From: Candidatus Latescibacterota bacterium
GTDB taxonomy: Bacteria; Latescibacterota; UBA2968; UBA8231
DNA length: 64,000 bases
Direction: 5' to 3'
Assembly (NCBI GenBank): GCA_022820485.1
Contig: JAJEFJ010000021.1
Span: 62,001-126,000, forward strand
Below the pieces are notes generated by a model. It ran no database searches. It saw only the letters and a list, made by a program, of their open reading frames with translations, and was not told where the DNA came from. Of this stretch, positions 32,614 through 40,897 are shown in pieces. Every line of letters begins with the position of its first letter. The stretch's first letter is position 1. A program made the position numbers and the translations under genes.

Positions 32614-34008
32614 ATGCACCTACCCATCCTCCGCGCTGGCCAGCCCTACACCAGCCTCGACCGCCTCGCCGTCGCCCACATCGCCACCGGCGAACCGCTG
32701 GCCCAAGTCAGCCAAGCCAACCGAGGGCTAATCGCCCGCGACTTAGCCGCCCAAGAGCGCAACCACCAAGCACTACAAGCCCTCACCGTCGCCGAACTAG
32801 TCGCCATCTGCCAACAGGCCGCCGACCTCTTCTTACACGCCGAGCTGCCTTTAGGCGACGACGGCCAAACCCCGGACGACTACGTCACGCAAGTCTCGGC
32901 CACCACCGGCCTGCCGCAGTCCCTGGCTCGCGCCAACATGGACAAAATCCACCGCGTCGGCGTCGAAATGCCCGCCGTGCTCAGCGGCCTAACCCGAGGC
33001 CTAGACCTAACCGTCCTCGACGACGGCCCAAGTCCGCTCCACTTCGCGTCCCACGCCCAAGCCCTCGGCTGCATCCTGCCGAGCAACTCCCCCGGCGTCC
33101 ACGCGCTGTGGCTACCGGCCATCCCACTCAAAATTCCGCTGGTGCTCAAGCCGGGCCGCGAAGAACCGTGGACACCCTACCGCATCGCCCAATCCCTGAT
33201 CGCGGCCGGCTGTCCACCCCAAGCCTTGAGCTACTACCCGACCGACCACGGCGGCAGCACCGAAATCCTGCTCCGCTGCAATCGCTCGCTGCTATTCGGC
33301 GGCGGTCCCACCGTCGCCCCTTGGCGTGACGACCCTCGCGTCCAACTACACGGACCAGGGCGCAGCAAGATCATCATCGGCGCAGACAAAATCGACCAGT
33401 GGGAGCACTACCTCGACCTCATGGTCGCCTCAATCGCTTCCAACGGGGGGCGCTCCTGCCTCAACGCCTCCGGCATCTGGGTGCCCGCCCACGGTCGCGC
33501 AATCGCCGCCGCCCTCGGCGAACGCCTGAGCCAAATCCAAGCCCGTCCCCTCGACGACCCCCAAGCCCAAATCGCCGCCTTCTCCAACCCCGGAGTAGCG
33601 CACCAGTTCTCAACCCTAATCGACAACCAACTCGGCGACGCAACAGACACGGCCAGAGGTCAAGGCGAACGCATCGCCGAGACCGGCGGCTGCGCTTTCC
33701 TCAACCCAACCTTAATCCACGCCTCCGACTGGCAACATCCGCTCGCCAACACCGAATATCTCTTTCCATTCGCCTCGGTAGTAGAAGTCCAACAAGAAGA
33801 AGTGGTCACACGCATCGGCCCGACGCTGGTGGCTACCGCCCTCACCGAAGACGAGCACCTAATGCGCCAACTGCTCGCCGCGCCCCACATCGAACGCCTC
33901 AACCTCGGCCCGATCCCCACCCACGAAATCGCCTGGGACCAGCCGCACGAGGGCAACCTCTTCGACTTCCTCTACCAGCAACGCGCCTTGCAGCGCCGAG
34001 CCGGATGA
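32614..34008 (+). CDS. Aldehyde dehydrogenase-family protein
   Basis: A 464-residue ALDH-superfamily protein. LVLKPGRE at 177-184 corresponds to the nucleotide-binding Lys region. FGGGPTVAPWRDDPRVQLHGPG is the glycine-rich cofactor turn, and SNGGRSCLNASGI contains the catalytic Cys282. It is somewhat short and divergent for ALDH, closer to acyl-CoA-reductase-like or phosphonate/glycol aldehyde enzymes. It overlaps the iron-type alcohol dehydrogenase by 4 nt, so the pair likely oxidises or reduces an alcohol-aldehyde-acid series. Divergently placed from the TonB receptor, which may import a substrate; that link is speculative. Confidence 0.8.
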   Translation: MHLPILRAGQPYTSLDRLAVAHIATGEPLAQVSQANRGLIARDLAAQERNHQALQALTVAELVAICQQAADLFLHAELPLGDDGQTPDDYVTQVSATTGLPQSLARANMDKIHRVGVEMPAVLSGLTRGLDLTVLDDGPSPLHFASHAQALGCILPSNSPGVHALWLPAIPLKIPLVLKPGREEPWTPYRIAQSLIAAGCPPQALSYYPTDHGGSTEILLRCNRSLLFGGGPTVAPWRDDPRVQLHGPGRSKIIIGADKIDQWEHYLDLMVASIASNGGRSCLNASGIWVPAHGRAIAAALGERLSQIQARPLDDPQAQIAAFSNPGVAHQFSTLIDNQLGDATDTARGQGERIAETGGCAFLNPTLIHASDWQHPLANTEYLFPFASVVEVQQEEVVTRIGPTLVATALTEDEHLMRQLLAAPHIERLNLGPIPTHEIAWDQPHEGNLFDFLYQQRALQRRAG

Positions 34009-35132
34009 CCCCCTTCGACTTTGATCCGTCCATCCGCGTAGTCTTTGGTGCCGGAACCCTCGACCAGCTAGGCGACCTCGCCAGCGCATTGGCCGGCCGC
34101 CGCGCCCTACTAGTAACCGACCCCGGCCTCATCCAAGTTGGCCTCGCCGAACGAGCCCATCACGCGCTACAAAACGCCGGCCTAACGACAACCTCTTTTT
34201 CCGCCGTAGGGGAAAACCCCACAACCGAGCACGTAGCCGCTGGCGTCCACCACGCCCGCGCCCACGGCCCCATCGACCTAATCGTCGCCTTGGGCGGCGG
34301 CAGCGCTATGGACTGCGCCAAGGGCATCAATTTCCTGCTGACCAACGGCGGCCAAATGCAGTCCTACCAAGGCTACGGCAAAGCCACCCAACCCATGCTG
34401 CCCTCCATCGGCATCCCCACCACAGCCGGAACGGGCAGCGAGGCCCAATCCTACGCCTTGATTACCTGCGCCGATACCAATGCCAAAATGGCCTGCGGCG
34501 ACCGCAAAGCGCGCTTCCACATCGCCATCCTCGACCCAAACGTGCTGACCAGCGTCCCCCAGCGCGTCCGCGCCGACGCCGGTATCGACGCCCTCGCCCA
34601 CGCCGTCGAAAGCTACGTCTCTACCTGCCGCACACCCCTCTCGCAAATGTTCGCCCGCCAAGCCTGGCAGCTACTAGCGCCCCACTACGAGGCAGCCGTC
34701 ACCGATCCCCAAAACGCCGCTGACGCCATGCTCTTAGGTGCCCATCTAGCCGGCACTGCCATCGAAAACTCCATGCTCGGTGCCGCCCACGCCACCGCCA
34801 ACCCCCTCACCGCCCACTACCCACTATCCCACGGTTGCGCCGTGGCCTTGATGCTACCGCACGTAATCCGGTTGAATGGTCAAGTAGTGGACGATCTATA
34901 CGGCGAACTTTGCACAGACATCCAACTCAACGGCAGCGCCCTCGCGCTCGCCGCCCATCTCGAAGAATTGTGTGCTATGGCGGGATTACCGCGTAGGCTC
35001 GCCGATTATCAGGTCGCCGCAAGCGATCTACCCGTCATGGCCCAAGAAGCCGCTGGGCAATGGACCGGCACCTTCAACCCGCTTCCCTTACAAGAAGCGG
35101 ACTTCCTGCGGCTTTATGAAAGGGCGTTTTGA
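34005..35132 (+). CDS. Iron-containing alcohol dehydrogenase
   Basis: A 375-residue group III alcohol dehydrogenase. The NAD-binding motif ALGGGSAMDCAKGINFL is complete. GIPTTAGTGSE follows, and the metal ligands are expected in the DAGIDALAHAVESYVS and AAHATANPLTAHYPLSHG blocks (Asp and three His). ATG at 34005 overlaps the ALDH stop (ATGA). Members of this family reduce or oxidise short alcohols, lactaldehyde or phosphonate-linked aldehydes. The pair with ALDH suggests a linked two-step pathway. The exact substrate is unknown. Confidence 0.88.
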   Translation: MTPFDFDPSIRVVFGAGTLDQLGDLASALAGRRALLVTDPGLIQVGLAERAHHALQNAGLTTTSFSAVGENPTTEHVAAGVHHARAHGPIDLIVALGGGSAMDCAKGINFLLTNGGQMQSYQGYGKATQPMLPSIGIPTTAGTGSEAQSYALITCADTNAKMACGDRKARFHIAILDPNVLTSVPQRVRADAGIDALAHAVESYVSTCRTPLSQMFARQAWQLLAPHYEAAVTDPQNAADAMLLGAHLAGTAIENSMLGAAHATANPLTAHYPLSHGCAVALMLPHVIRLNGQVVDDLYGELCTDIQLNGSALALAAHLEELCAMAGLPRRLADYQVAASDLPVMAQEAAGQWTGTFNPLPLQEADFLRLYERAF

Positions 35133-35179
35133 TAAGGGGAGGGAAAAAAACGAGCGGTGAAGTATTGACGGCCGATTTT

Positions 35180-35440
35180 TCAGCCACGATCTAGTTCGCT
35201 CTTCAATGCGTCGATATCCATCGCAAAGACATCAACTTGCTCACGGGCTAACGCCATAAGGAAGTCGGAGCGATCTAGGCCAGCTATATGGGCAGCCTTT
35301 TCTTGCGAGATCACGCCTCGTTCATACCAGTGGATAGCTCCGGCTAGGCGCAGTTCAGCGACGAACTCCTCTGGTGAACAACGCAAAGCGGAGAACACTT
35401 CATCCGGCAATTCTAAGGTGACTTTAGTCACAATCAACAT
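35180..35440 (-). CDS. UPF0175-family antitoxin-like protein
   Basis: An 86-residue protein fitting the UPF0175 family (PF03683): it opens VTLELPDEVFSAL, and its centre reads AIHWYERGVISQEKAAHIAGLDRSDFLMALA, an HTH-like segment. Such proteins are usually encoded beside a DUF3368/PIN-domain toxin. Here the downstream direction runs into the alcohol dehydrogenase, and no PIN frame is found on either side. It stands alone. It may be an orphan antitoxin or a plain DNA-binding regulator. The 135 nt upstream hold the promoter of the DUF3800 transcript on the opposite strand. Confidence 0.75.
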   Translation of the reverse strand: MLIVTKVTLELPDEVFSALRCSPEEFVAELRLAGAIHWYERGVISQEKAAHIAGLDRSDFLMALAREQVDVFAMDIDALKSELDRG

Positions 35441-35462
35441 CCTGCTTTATTATTTCGAAGAC

Positions 35463-35491
35463 TTGACTTGAATTCAGCAATCTAATAAAAT
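35463..35491 (+). promoter_or_regulatory. Sigma-70 promoter of the DUF3800 leader RNA
   Basis: TTGACT at 35463-35468 and TAAAAT at 35486-35491 are separated by exactly 17 nt. Transcription should start near 35498, which is the first base of the stem GACAGTC of the leader RNA. Confidence 0.7.
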
Positions 35492-35497
35492 ATACTT

Positions 35498-35562
35498 GAC
35501 AGTCGAGAGGTCTGACCCCATTGGACCGTGGAAGCTTGGTCTTCCCTTGACTGTCTTTTTTT
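35498..35562 (+). ncRNA. Structured leader RNA upstream of DUF3800 gene
   Basis: The predicted transcript begins with GACAGTC (35498-35504) and pairs with GACTGTC (35549-35555), immediately followed by seven T residues. Inside lies a second hairpin, GGAAG...CTTCC (35530-35545). A 58-nt closed structure with a T-tract looks like a terminated small RNA or an attenuator. Several DUF3800 RNA motifs upstream of DUF3800 genes have been described from comparative genomics; this fits that pattern, though I cannot assign the class. The DUF3800 protein may bind or be produced by read-through of this RNA. Confidence 0.65.
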
Positions 35563-35577
35563 GTTTAGGGAAAAATC

Positions 35578-36270
35578 ATGCACTTATTGTACGCTGACGA
35601 GTCTGGTTCGCCAAAGGATCCTAACCAAAACTATTTGGTCCTAGCAGGTGTCTCTGTCTTTGAACGGCAAAGTTTCTGGATTTCCAATGAGCTTGATAAG
35701 ATAGCAGCCAGATTTGATCCAGCCAATCCAGACGAAATTGAACTTCACGGTAATCCAGTTCTGAATGGTAAAGGTATATGGAGGCGTTACCCCCGAGAGA
35801 CAAGATTCAAAGCTATTGAAGATATTTTGCAGGTGCTTGCTAATTCACACATATCTAATCGGATATTTGCCAGCGTAATCAAGAAATCCTCTATATCACC
35901 TGCAGATCCAGTTGAAACAGCTTTTGAACAATTATCTAACCGTTTCGATTTGTACCTAATGAGACTTTATAGGAACAACGATACACAGAGAGGAATTATT
36001 ATTTTTGACAAATCAACTTATGAATCATCGTTACAAGCATTGGCTACCAATTTCAGAACGATTGGTCATAGTTGGGGGGTGCTAAGAAACCTCGCTGAGG
36101 TTCCTTTATTTTTGGATTCAAAGGCATCTAGACTGATACAGTTAGTAGATATAATCGCATATGTTATTTTTCGTTACTATGAAAGATCTGACAATAGATT
36201 TTTTCCCATTATAAAGAGTCGGTTTGATGAAGAGGGTGGCAATGTACACGGCCTACATGTAATTCAGTGA
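35578..36270 (+). CDS. DUF3800-family protein
   Basis: A 230-residue protein with the DUF3800 signature: LLYADESGSPKDPNQNYLVLAGV at the N terminus (Asp-Glu motif of an RNase H-like fold), GIIIFDKSTYE in the centre and LFLDSKASRLIQLVDIIAYVIFRYYE near the end. Acidic residues Asp and Glu in these three places could bind metal. Such proteins occur in mobile and defence contexts and are often preceded by conserved structured RNAs. The start ATG at 35578 has GGGA upstream. It is AT-rich relative to the neighbours and probably acquired. Nuclease activity is inferred from fold only. Confidence 0.82.
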   Translation: MHLLYADESGSPKDPNQNYLVLAGVSVFERQSFWISNELDKIAARFDPANPDEIELHGNPVLNGKGIWRRYPRETRFKAIEDILQVLANSHISNRIFASVIKKSSISPADPVETAFEQLSNRFDLYLMRLYRNNDTQRGIIIFDKSTYESSLQALATNFRTIGHSWGVLRNLAEVPLFLDSKASRLIQLVDIIAYVIFRYYERSDNRFFPIIKSRFDEEGGNVHGLHVIQ

Positions 36271-36361
36271 TTGCTCTGTCCTCTACCTCCAACCTCGCCC
36301 TGTTCTTTTTCTTTCCTCTTTTGGGTGGCTACCAGATTGTGGGAAGTCCAATTCGATCTTT

Positions 36362-36379
36362 GTAGGGAATCGCCCCTAC
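36362..36379. terminator. Hairpin between convergent DUF3800 and ABC genes
   Basis: GTAGGG at 36362-36367 pairs with CCCTAC at 36374-36379, bridging the end of the ABC gene (stop at 36376). It resembles the larger palindrome at 61486-61515, which has the same GTAGGG...CCCTAC ends and also lies between convergent genes. It may be a bidirectional terminator or a short version of a repeated palindromic element. No T-tract is seen. Confidence 0.4.
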
Positions 36380-38229
36380 CGATACTGCTTCGCCTGAGTA
36401 TTGAACATCTGCGCGTACCTCCCGTCCTCGGCCAATAGTTGCTCATGACTCCCTTGCTCGACAAGCTCTCCCTGCTGCAAAACGAGAATGTGATCAGCCA
36501 TGCGCACGGTGGAGAAGCGATGGGAGATGAAGATAGCCGTTCGGTCTGACGTGAGTTCGGCAAAGCGCGAGAAAACATCGCGTTCAGCGAACGCATCGAG
36601 GGCGGCTGTGGGCTCGTCCAAAATGAGAACCTCCGCCTCTTTCATAAACGCGCGACTTAGCGCGATCTTCTGCCACTCCCCACCAGACAGATCAACCCCT
36701 TCGTCGAATTCCTTTCCCAAGATCGTGTCGTATCCTTTCGACAGCCCCTTGATGAGGTCCGAGGCACCACCCTCGTATGCCGCGCGTTCGATCCGATCAT
36801 CATCGTCCAATAGGTCCACTTGACCAAAGCCGACGTTCTCTTTGGCTGAGAGATCGTAGCGAACAAAATCCTGGAAAATTACCCCGATTTGGCGGCGCAG
36901 ACTTGCTAGATCGTACTCCCGGAGATCTCGTCCATCCAAGTAAATAGCGCCTTCCGTGGGATCGTAGAACCGCGCCAAGAGCTTGACGACGGTCGTCTTA
37001 CCCGCTCCGTTCTCCCCGACAATGGCTACCGATTCGCGCACTCTGAGAGTAAAAGAGACGTTCTTTAACACATACTTATCCGAGCCTGGATAGCGGAAGG
37101 AGACGTTCCTGAACTCAATGCCCTGGGTTAGACGGTCGGGGACTGGTACAGGCGGCTCAGGAGGCGGCGTTAGCGCCCCTTCAACTGAGCGAGGGTCGAG
37201 ATCGAGGAAGCGGAAGAGAATCCCGGCAAAGATCGTATGCTCGTAGAAAAAACCAAGATTACTGAACAGGTTGGAGAACCCAGCCCGTCCCTGCTCTGCA
37301 GCCTGGAACGCAAGTGCTACGGTGCCCACGCTGATATGGCCACCCACGGCTCGCACGACGGCGTAAGCCCAGATGGATGCCGTCCCCAGCATCGTAATCA
37401 ACCCTAGGAGAAAACCAAATCGTTCTTGGGCGAACCGGAGGCGAAAGGTTTCCCTGCCGAATAACCCCCAGAAATTGTGGAATCGTCTAAGCAATTCCTC
37501 GTGCAGTGCGAAGATGCGGATCTCCTTGACGGCCTCACGAGAACCGAGTAGCCGCGACAGGTATTCTGCCATCCGCCGGTTGCTGGCCATTGCTCCGACC
37601 AATGAGAAGCGCTTCCCAGCGTAATGACCACCGACGATCACCTGCGGTGCCGAAGTGACGAGCAGTATTATTGGCGCTGCCCAGTGCACTGAGAGCAGTA
37701 CTGCCAACATGGCTGTAAGTCCGGTCAATGAAGAGACGATTGTCAGAGACAAGGCGGCGAGGTTGTAAGCGCGATAACTGCTTTCGCTCCTAGCCTTTTC
37801 CATTTCATCGAAAAAGGCCGGGTTCTCAAAGAAGGCGATGTCGAGCTGAGCCGCCTTCCTTATGATCAAATACTCGCTGTGGGTTCTGACAAGGTACCCG
37901 ACTTTTTCTATCAGCCCATTCGCCACCGCGCTACATATAGAACCCAAGATCCAAACGCCGAAAACACCAGCGACCGGTATTAGCAGCCCGATCCAGTCCA
38001 CTGCGGCTCCATCCCCATTACCCACGGCGCTGATTACGTTATCGATGACAATCTTGGTAATCCAGACCTGTGCGGCCGGGACCACAGCACCGAGCATGTT
38101 AACTCCAACGGCTAGAATAGCCTGCAGCCCGGCCGCATCCCAAATCAGGCGGACGCACCGAGGATAATATTCGACTACCTGGGCTATGGGCCGGAGAATC
38201 GCGAACCCTGAGCCTTCCTTATCCGACAT
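36376..38229 (-). CDS. ABC transporter, fused permease and ATPase
   Basis: A 617-residue half-transporter of the MsbA/multidrug exporter type. Residues 1-340 hold about six membrane helices. The C-terminal ATPase carries Walker A (GENGAGKTT), signature (LSGGEWQKIALSRAF), Walker B (VLILDEPTAALD), and the H-loop (IFISHRFST). It probably functions as a homodimer exporting lipid, peptide or drug. It is convergent with the DUF3800 gene and divergent from the large plus-strand operon. The start at 38229 is supported by the conserved frame; the substrate is not known. Confidence 0.88.
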   Translation of the reverse strand: MSDKEGSGFAILRPIAQVVEYYPRCVRLIWDAAGLQAILAVGVNMLGAVVPAAQVWITKIVIDNVISAVGNGDGAAVDWIGLLIPVAGVFGVWILGSICSAVANGLIEKVGYLVRTHSEYLIIRKAAQLDIAFFENPAFFDEMEKARSESSYRAYNLAALSLTIVSSLTGLTAMLAVLLSVHWAAPIILLVTSAPQVIVGGHYAGKRFSLVGAMASNRRMAEYLSRLLGSREAVKEIRIFALHEELLRRFHNFWGLFGRETFRLRFAQERFGFLLGLITMLGTASIWAYAVVRAVGGHISVGTVALAFQAAEQGRAGFSNLFSNLGFFYEHTIFAGILFRFLDLDPRSVEGALTPPPEPPVPVPDRLTQGIEFRNVSFRYPGSDKYVLKNVSFTLRVRESVAIVGENGAGKTTVVKLLARFYDPTEGAIYLDGRDLREYDLASLRRQIGVIFQDFVRYDLSAKENVGFGQVDLLDDDDRIERAAYEGGASDLIKGLSKGYDTILGKEFDEGVDLSGGEWQKIALSRAFMKEAEVLILDEPTAALDAFAERDVFSRFAELTSDRTAIFISHRFSTVRMADHILVLQQGELVEQGSHEQLLAEDGRYAQMFNTQAKQYR

Positions 38230-38318
38230 TGCAGTCTACTATTCACTTCCATGTCTGAATGTGGTCAAACCGAACCGCGCAGTGAATTAAGGACATCATA
38301 TCTCGAGTATTATTGTCG

Positions 38319-38342
38319 GAGTTTCCGCGTTTACGCAAACTC
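38319..38342 (+). promoter_or_regulatory. Leader hairpin upstream of the large operon
   Basis: GAGTTT-CC-GCGT-TT-ACGC-AAACTC forms a nearly perfect stem-loop with a two-base bulge, 84 nt ahead of the first propeller gene at 38426. It has no T-tract and no known riboswitch core. It could be a structured leader or a protein-binding site. The rest of the 196-nt gap (38230-38425) shows no other clear element. Confidence 0.35.
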
Positions 38343-38425
38343 TGTCAAGGCAGGCACCTTCCACCAAATTAGCAAAATTTCACCCTCTTCTTTACTTTCG
38401 TTCATAGTCTCTCAACCAACAGAAT

Positions 38426-39514
38426 ATGTCACTCTACTTCCTAACCTTACTCCTAGTCACCACCGCCGCCGCCGACACCTATAACACTTTCCGCGGCAAC
38501 CCCCAACTCACCGGCGTCGCCACCTCCAATCTCGCCCCACCTCTAACGCTGCTCTGGGCCTACCCCACCCAAGACGCCATCGAATCCACCGCCGCCATCC
38601 ACGAAGGCACCGTGTACGTCGGCTCGCTCGACGGCCAGCTCTACGCACTCGACTTGCGAACCGGCGCGCTAGTATGGCAGTACCAAGCCGACGACGAAAT
38701 CAAGTCCTCCCCCACCATCGCCGACAGCACTGTGTACTTCGGCGACGAAGCCGGCACCTTCCACGCCGTCGCCATCCAAAGCGGTCAGCGCCGCTGGACT
38801 TTCGCCGCCGACGCTGGCATCATCTCCTCGGCCAACTACACCGACGGCCAACTCTACTTCGGCAGTTACGACCAGCACCTGTACTGCCTCGACGCAACCG
38901 CCGGAACCCTGATTTGGAAAATCGCCACAGAGGGATATATTCACAGTACACCGGCGTTATATAAAAACCGCGTAGCCGTAGCCGGTTGCGACGGATACTT
39001 GCGGCTTTTGAATCGCGCCGACGGCACGCAGCACCAGCAGCTTGAGCTCGGCGGATACGTGGCCTCTAGCGCCGCCATCCACGCGGGACGCGCATACCTA
39101 GGCACCTTTGGCAACGAAGTACTCGGCATCGATTTAGACACAGGAGAAATCCGCTGGCGCTACGCCCATGCAGTGCGGAAATTTCCGTTTTACTCGTCGC
39201 CAGCCGTCACCGACCAAGCAGTCGTCATCGGCGGCCGAGACAAGCTCGTACACGCTCTAGACCCGCAAACCGGCCAACCCTTGTGGACTTTTGCCGCGGG
39301 AGCACGAGTGGATTCATCGCCGGTCATCGCCGGTAATTATATTTATGTAGGTGCCCGTGCGCTCATCGCCCTCGCGCTCGCATCGGGCGCAGAAGTCTGG
39401 CGCTTTGAAACGGGCGCAGCCATCGCCGCTTCACCGGCCATCGCCGCCGACCATCTCGTCATCGGAGCTACCGACGGCGTGCTGTATTGTTTTGGAAAAG
39501 AAGTCAAACCATGA
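38426..39514 (+). CDS. Exported PQQ-like beta-propeller
   Basis: A 362-residue protein. A short signal-type N terminus (YFLTLLLVTTAAADTYNTFRG) leads into seven blades with the repeat GSLDGQLYALDLRTGALVWQY, then GSYDQHLYCLDATAGTLIWKI and similar units. This is the most regular propeller in the window (BamB-like). It opens the long coupled operon and overlaps the radical-SAM gene by 4 nt. A PQQ cofactor is possible but not proven; many such repeats are structural. It is probably periplasmic or outer-membrane linked. Confidence 0.85.
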   Translation: MSLYFLTLLLVTTAAADTYNTFRGNPQLTGVATSNLAPPLTLLWAYPTQDAIESTAAIHEGTVYVGSLDGQLYALDLRTGALVWQYQADDEIKSSPTIADSTVYFGDEAGTFHAVAIQSGQRRWTFAADAGIISSANYTDGQLYFGSYDQHLYCLDATAGTLIWKIATEGYIHSTPALYKNRVAVAGCDGYLRLLNRADGTQHQQLELGGYVASSAAIHAGRAYLGTFGNEVLGIDLDTGEIRWRYAHAVRKFPFYSSPAVTDQAVVIGGRDKLVHALDPQTGQPLWTFAAGARVDSSPVIAGNYIYVGARALIALALASGAEVWRFETGAAIAASPAIAADHLVIGATDGVLYCFGKEVKP

Positions 39515-40884
39515 GTGATGAAACTGTACCTAACATTTCGACCCAAAAGTCCCAACCCAGTAGTGACCCAGCGACCACCCGCGCCGACCGCACCGAAACC
39601 GAGGTCGGCAGCGTCTTTGTCTCCAACTACCCGGCCTATTCATTCTGGAGTGAGGAAGATGTCCCGCAGGTGCACCGCGCACTCGCCGACCATCCGCATC
39701 CCGACACCAAACTCGGCCTCTACCTCCACATCCCCTTCTGCCGCAAACGCTGCAAATTCTGCTACTTCCGCGTCTATACGGACAAAAACAGCCAGCAGAT
39801 CCAAACCTACTTAGACGCCCTCGCCCGCGAAGTGGAACACTACGCCCAGCAGCCAGCAGTCAAAGACCGGCCACTGCACTTTATCTACTTTGGCGGCGGC
39901 ACTCCTTCCTACATCAGTTCGCGTCATCTCCGGGCACTAGTAACGCGCCTCAAAGACGCCATGCCCTGGGACCACGCCGACGAAATCGCCTTTGAGTGCG
40001 AGCCAGGCACCCTGACCCAAGCCAAACTAGAAGCCATCCGCGCCATCGGCGTCACCCGCCTCAGCCTCGGAATAGAAAACCTCGACGACGAGATTCTGCG
40101 CCACAACGGCCGCGCCCACGTCAGCAAAGAAATCTACCAAGTCATGCCCTGGATCCACGCGCTCGACTTCGACCAGATCAACGTCGATCTGATCGCCGGC
40201 ATGGTCGGCGAGACGTGGCCAAGCTGGCGTCAGACCGTGCAAAAAACCATCGAATTCGACCCCGACAGCGTCACCGTCTATCAGATGGAACTGCCCTACA
40301 ACACGGTCTATTCCAAGGACCTACTCACTGGCGACAGCGAGCGACTATCCTTGGCCGATTGGAAGACCAAGCGCGCCTGGCACGCTTATGCCTTTGAGCA
40401 GCTAGCCGCCGCTGGATACGTGCGGTCGAGCGCCTACACCATGAAGAAAACGCCCGACGCCCGCTTCGTGTACCGCGACGCCGTGTGGACCGGCCAAGAC
40501 CTGATCGGCACCGGCGTCGCCTCCTTCTCGCACCTGAGCGGCGTCCACTACCAAAACGCGCCAAATTGGGACGAGTACCTCGCTGCCATCGACCGCGGCG
40601 ACCTCCCCATCCACCGCGCCTTCGCCACCAACCGCGAACAACAACTCACCCGCGAAGTGATTCTACAGCTCAAATTAGGTGCGCTGGATCTCGCGTATTT
40701 TCGCACCAAATTCGGCGTCAATATCGTCGCCCACTTCGCCACGGCACTCAGCGGCCTGCGCGACGAGGGCATGCTCCAATTCGACGCGGACTCAGTCACC
40801 TTGACCGACGAGGGCCTCATGCGCGTCGATCAGCTCTTGCCCGACTTTTACCAAACCCAATACCGCAACGCACGCTATACCTGA
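39511..40884 (+). CDS. Radical-SAM enzyme, HemN/HemW-like family
   Basis: A 457-residue radical-SAM protein. LHIPFCRKRCKFCYF holds the 4Fe-4S Cys at 77, 81 and 84 (C-x3-C-x2-C). YFGGGTPSYI and VTRLSLGIENLDDEILRHNGR follow, as in the coproporphyrinogen III oxidase/HemW superfamily. The C-terminal HemN-type domain is present (LTREVILQLKLGALDLAYFRTKFG). I chose ATG at 39511 (ATGA with the previous stop). In this operon, with TonB receptor and ligase, a role in heme-like or other small-molecule chemistry is more likely than basic heme synthesis. The exact reaction is open. Confidence 0.85.
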   Translation: MSDETVPNISTQKSQPSSDPATTRADRTETEVGSVFVSNYPAYSFWSEEDVPQVHRALADHPHPDTKLGLYLHIPFCRKRCKFCYFRVYTDKNSQQIQTYLDALAREVEHYAQQPAVKDRPLHFIYFGGGTPSYISSRHLRALVTRLKDAMPWDHADEIAFECEPGTLTQAKLEAIRAIGVTRLSLGIENLDDEILRHNGRAHVSKEIYQVMPWIHALDFDQINVDLIAGMVGETWPSWRQTVQKTIEFDPDSVTVYQMELPYNTVYSKDLLTGDSERLSLADWKTKRAWHAYAFEQLAAAGYVRSSAYTMKKTPDARFVYRDAVWTGQDLIGTGVASFSHLSGVHYQNAPNWDEYLAAIDRGDLPIHRAFATNREQQLTREVILQLKLGALDLAYFRTKFGVNIVAHFATALSGLRDEGMLQFDADSVTLTDEGLMRVDQLLPDFYQTQYRNARYT

Positions 40885-40897
40885 GTAGGAGGTAGCA

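Noticed and set aside
33399-34004. Longer N terminus for the alcohol dehydrogenase
   Set aside because: The extra part is a shifted frame of the ALDH gene. The family start is at 34005 with a 4-nt overlap.
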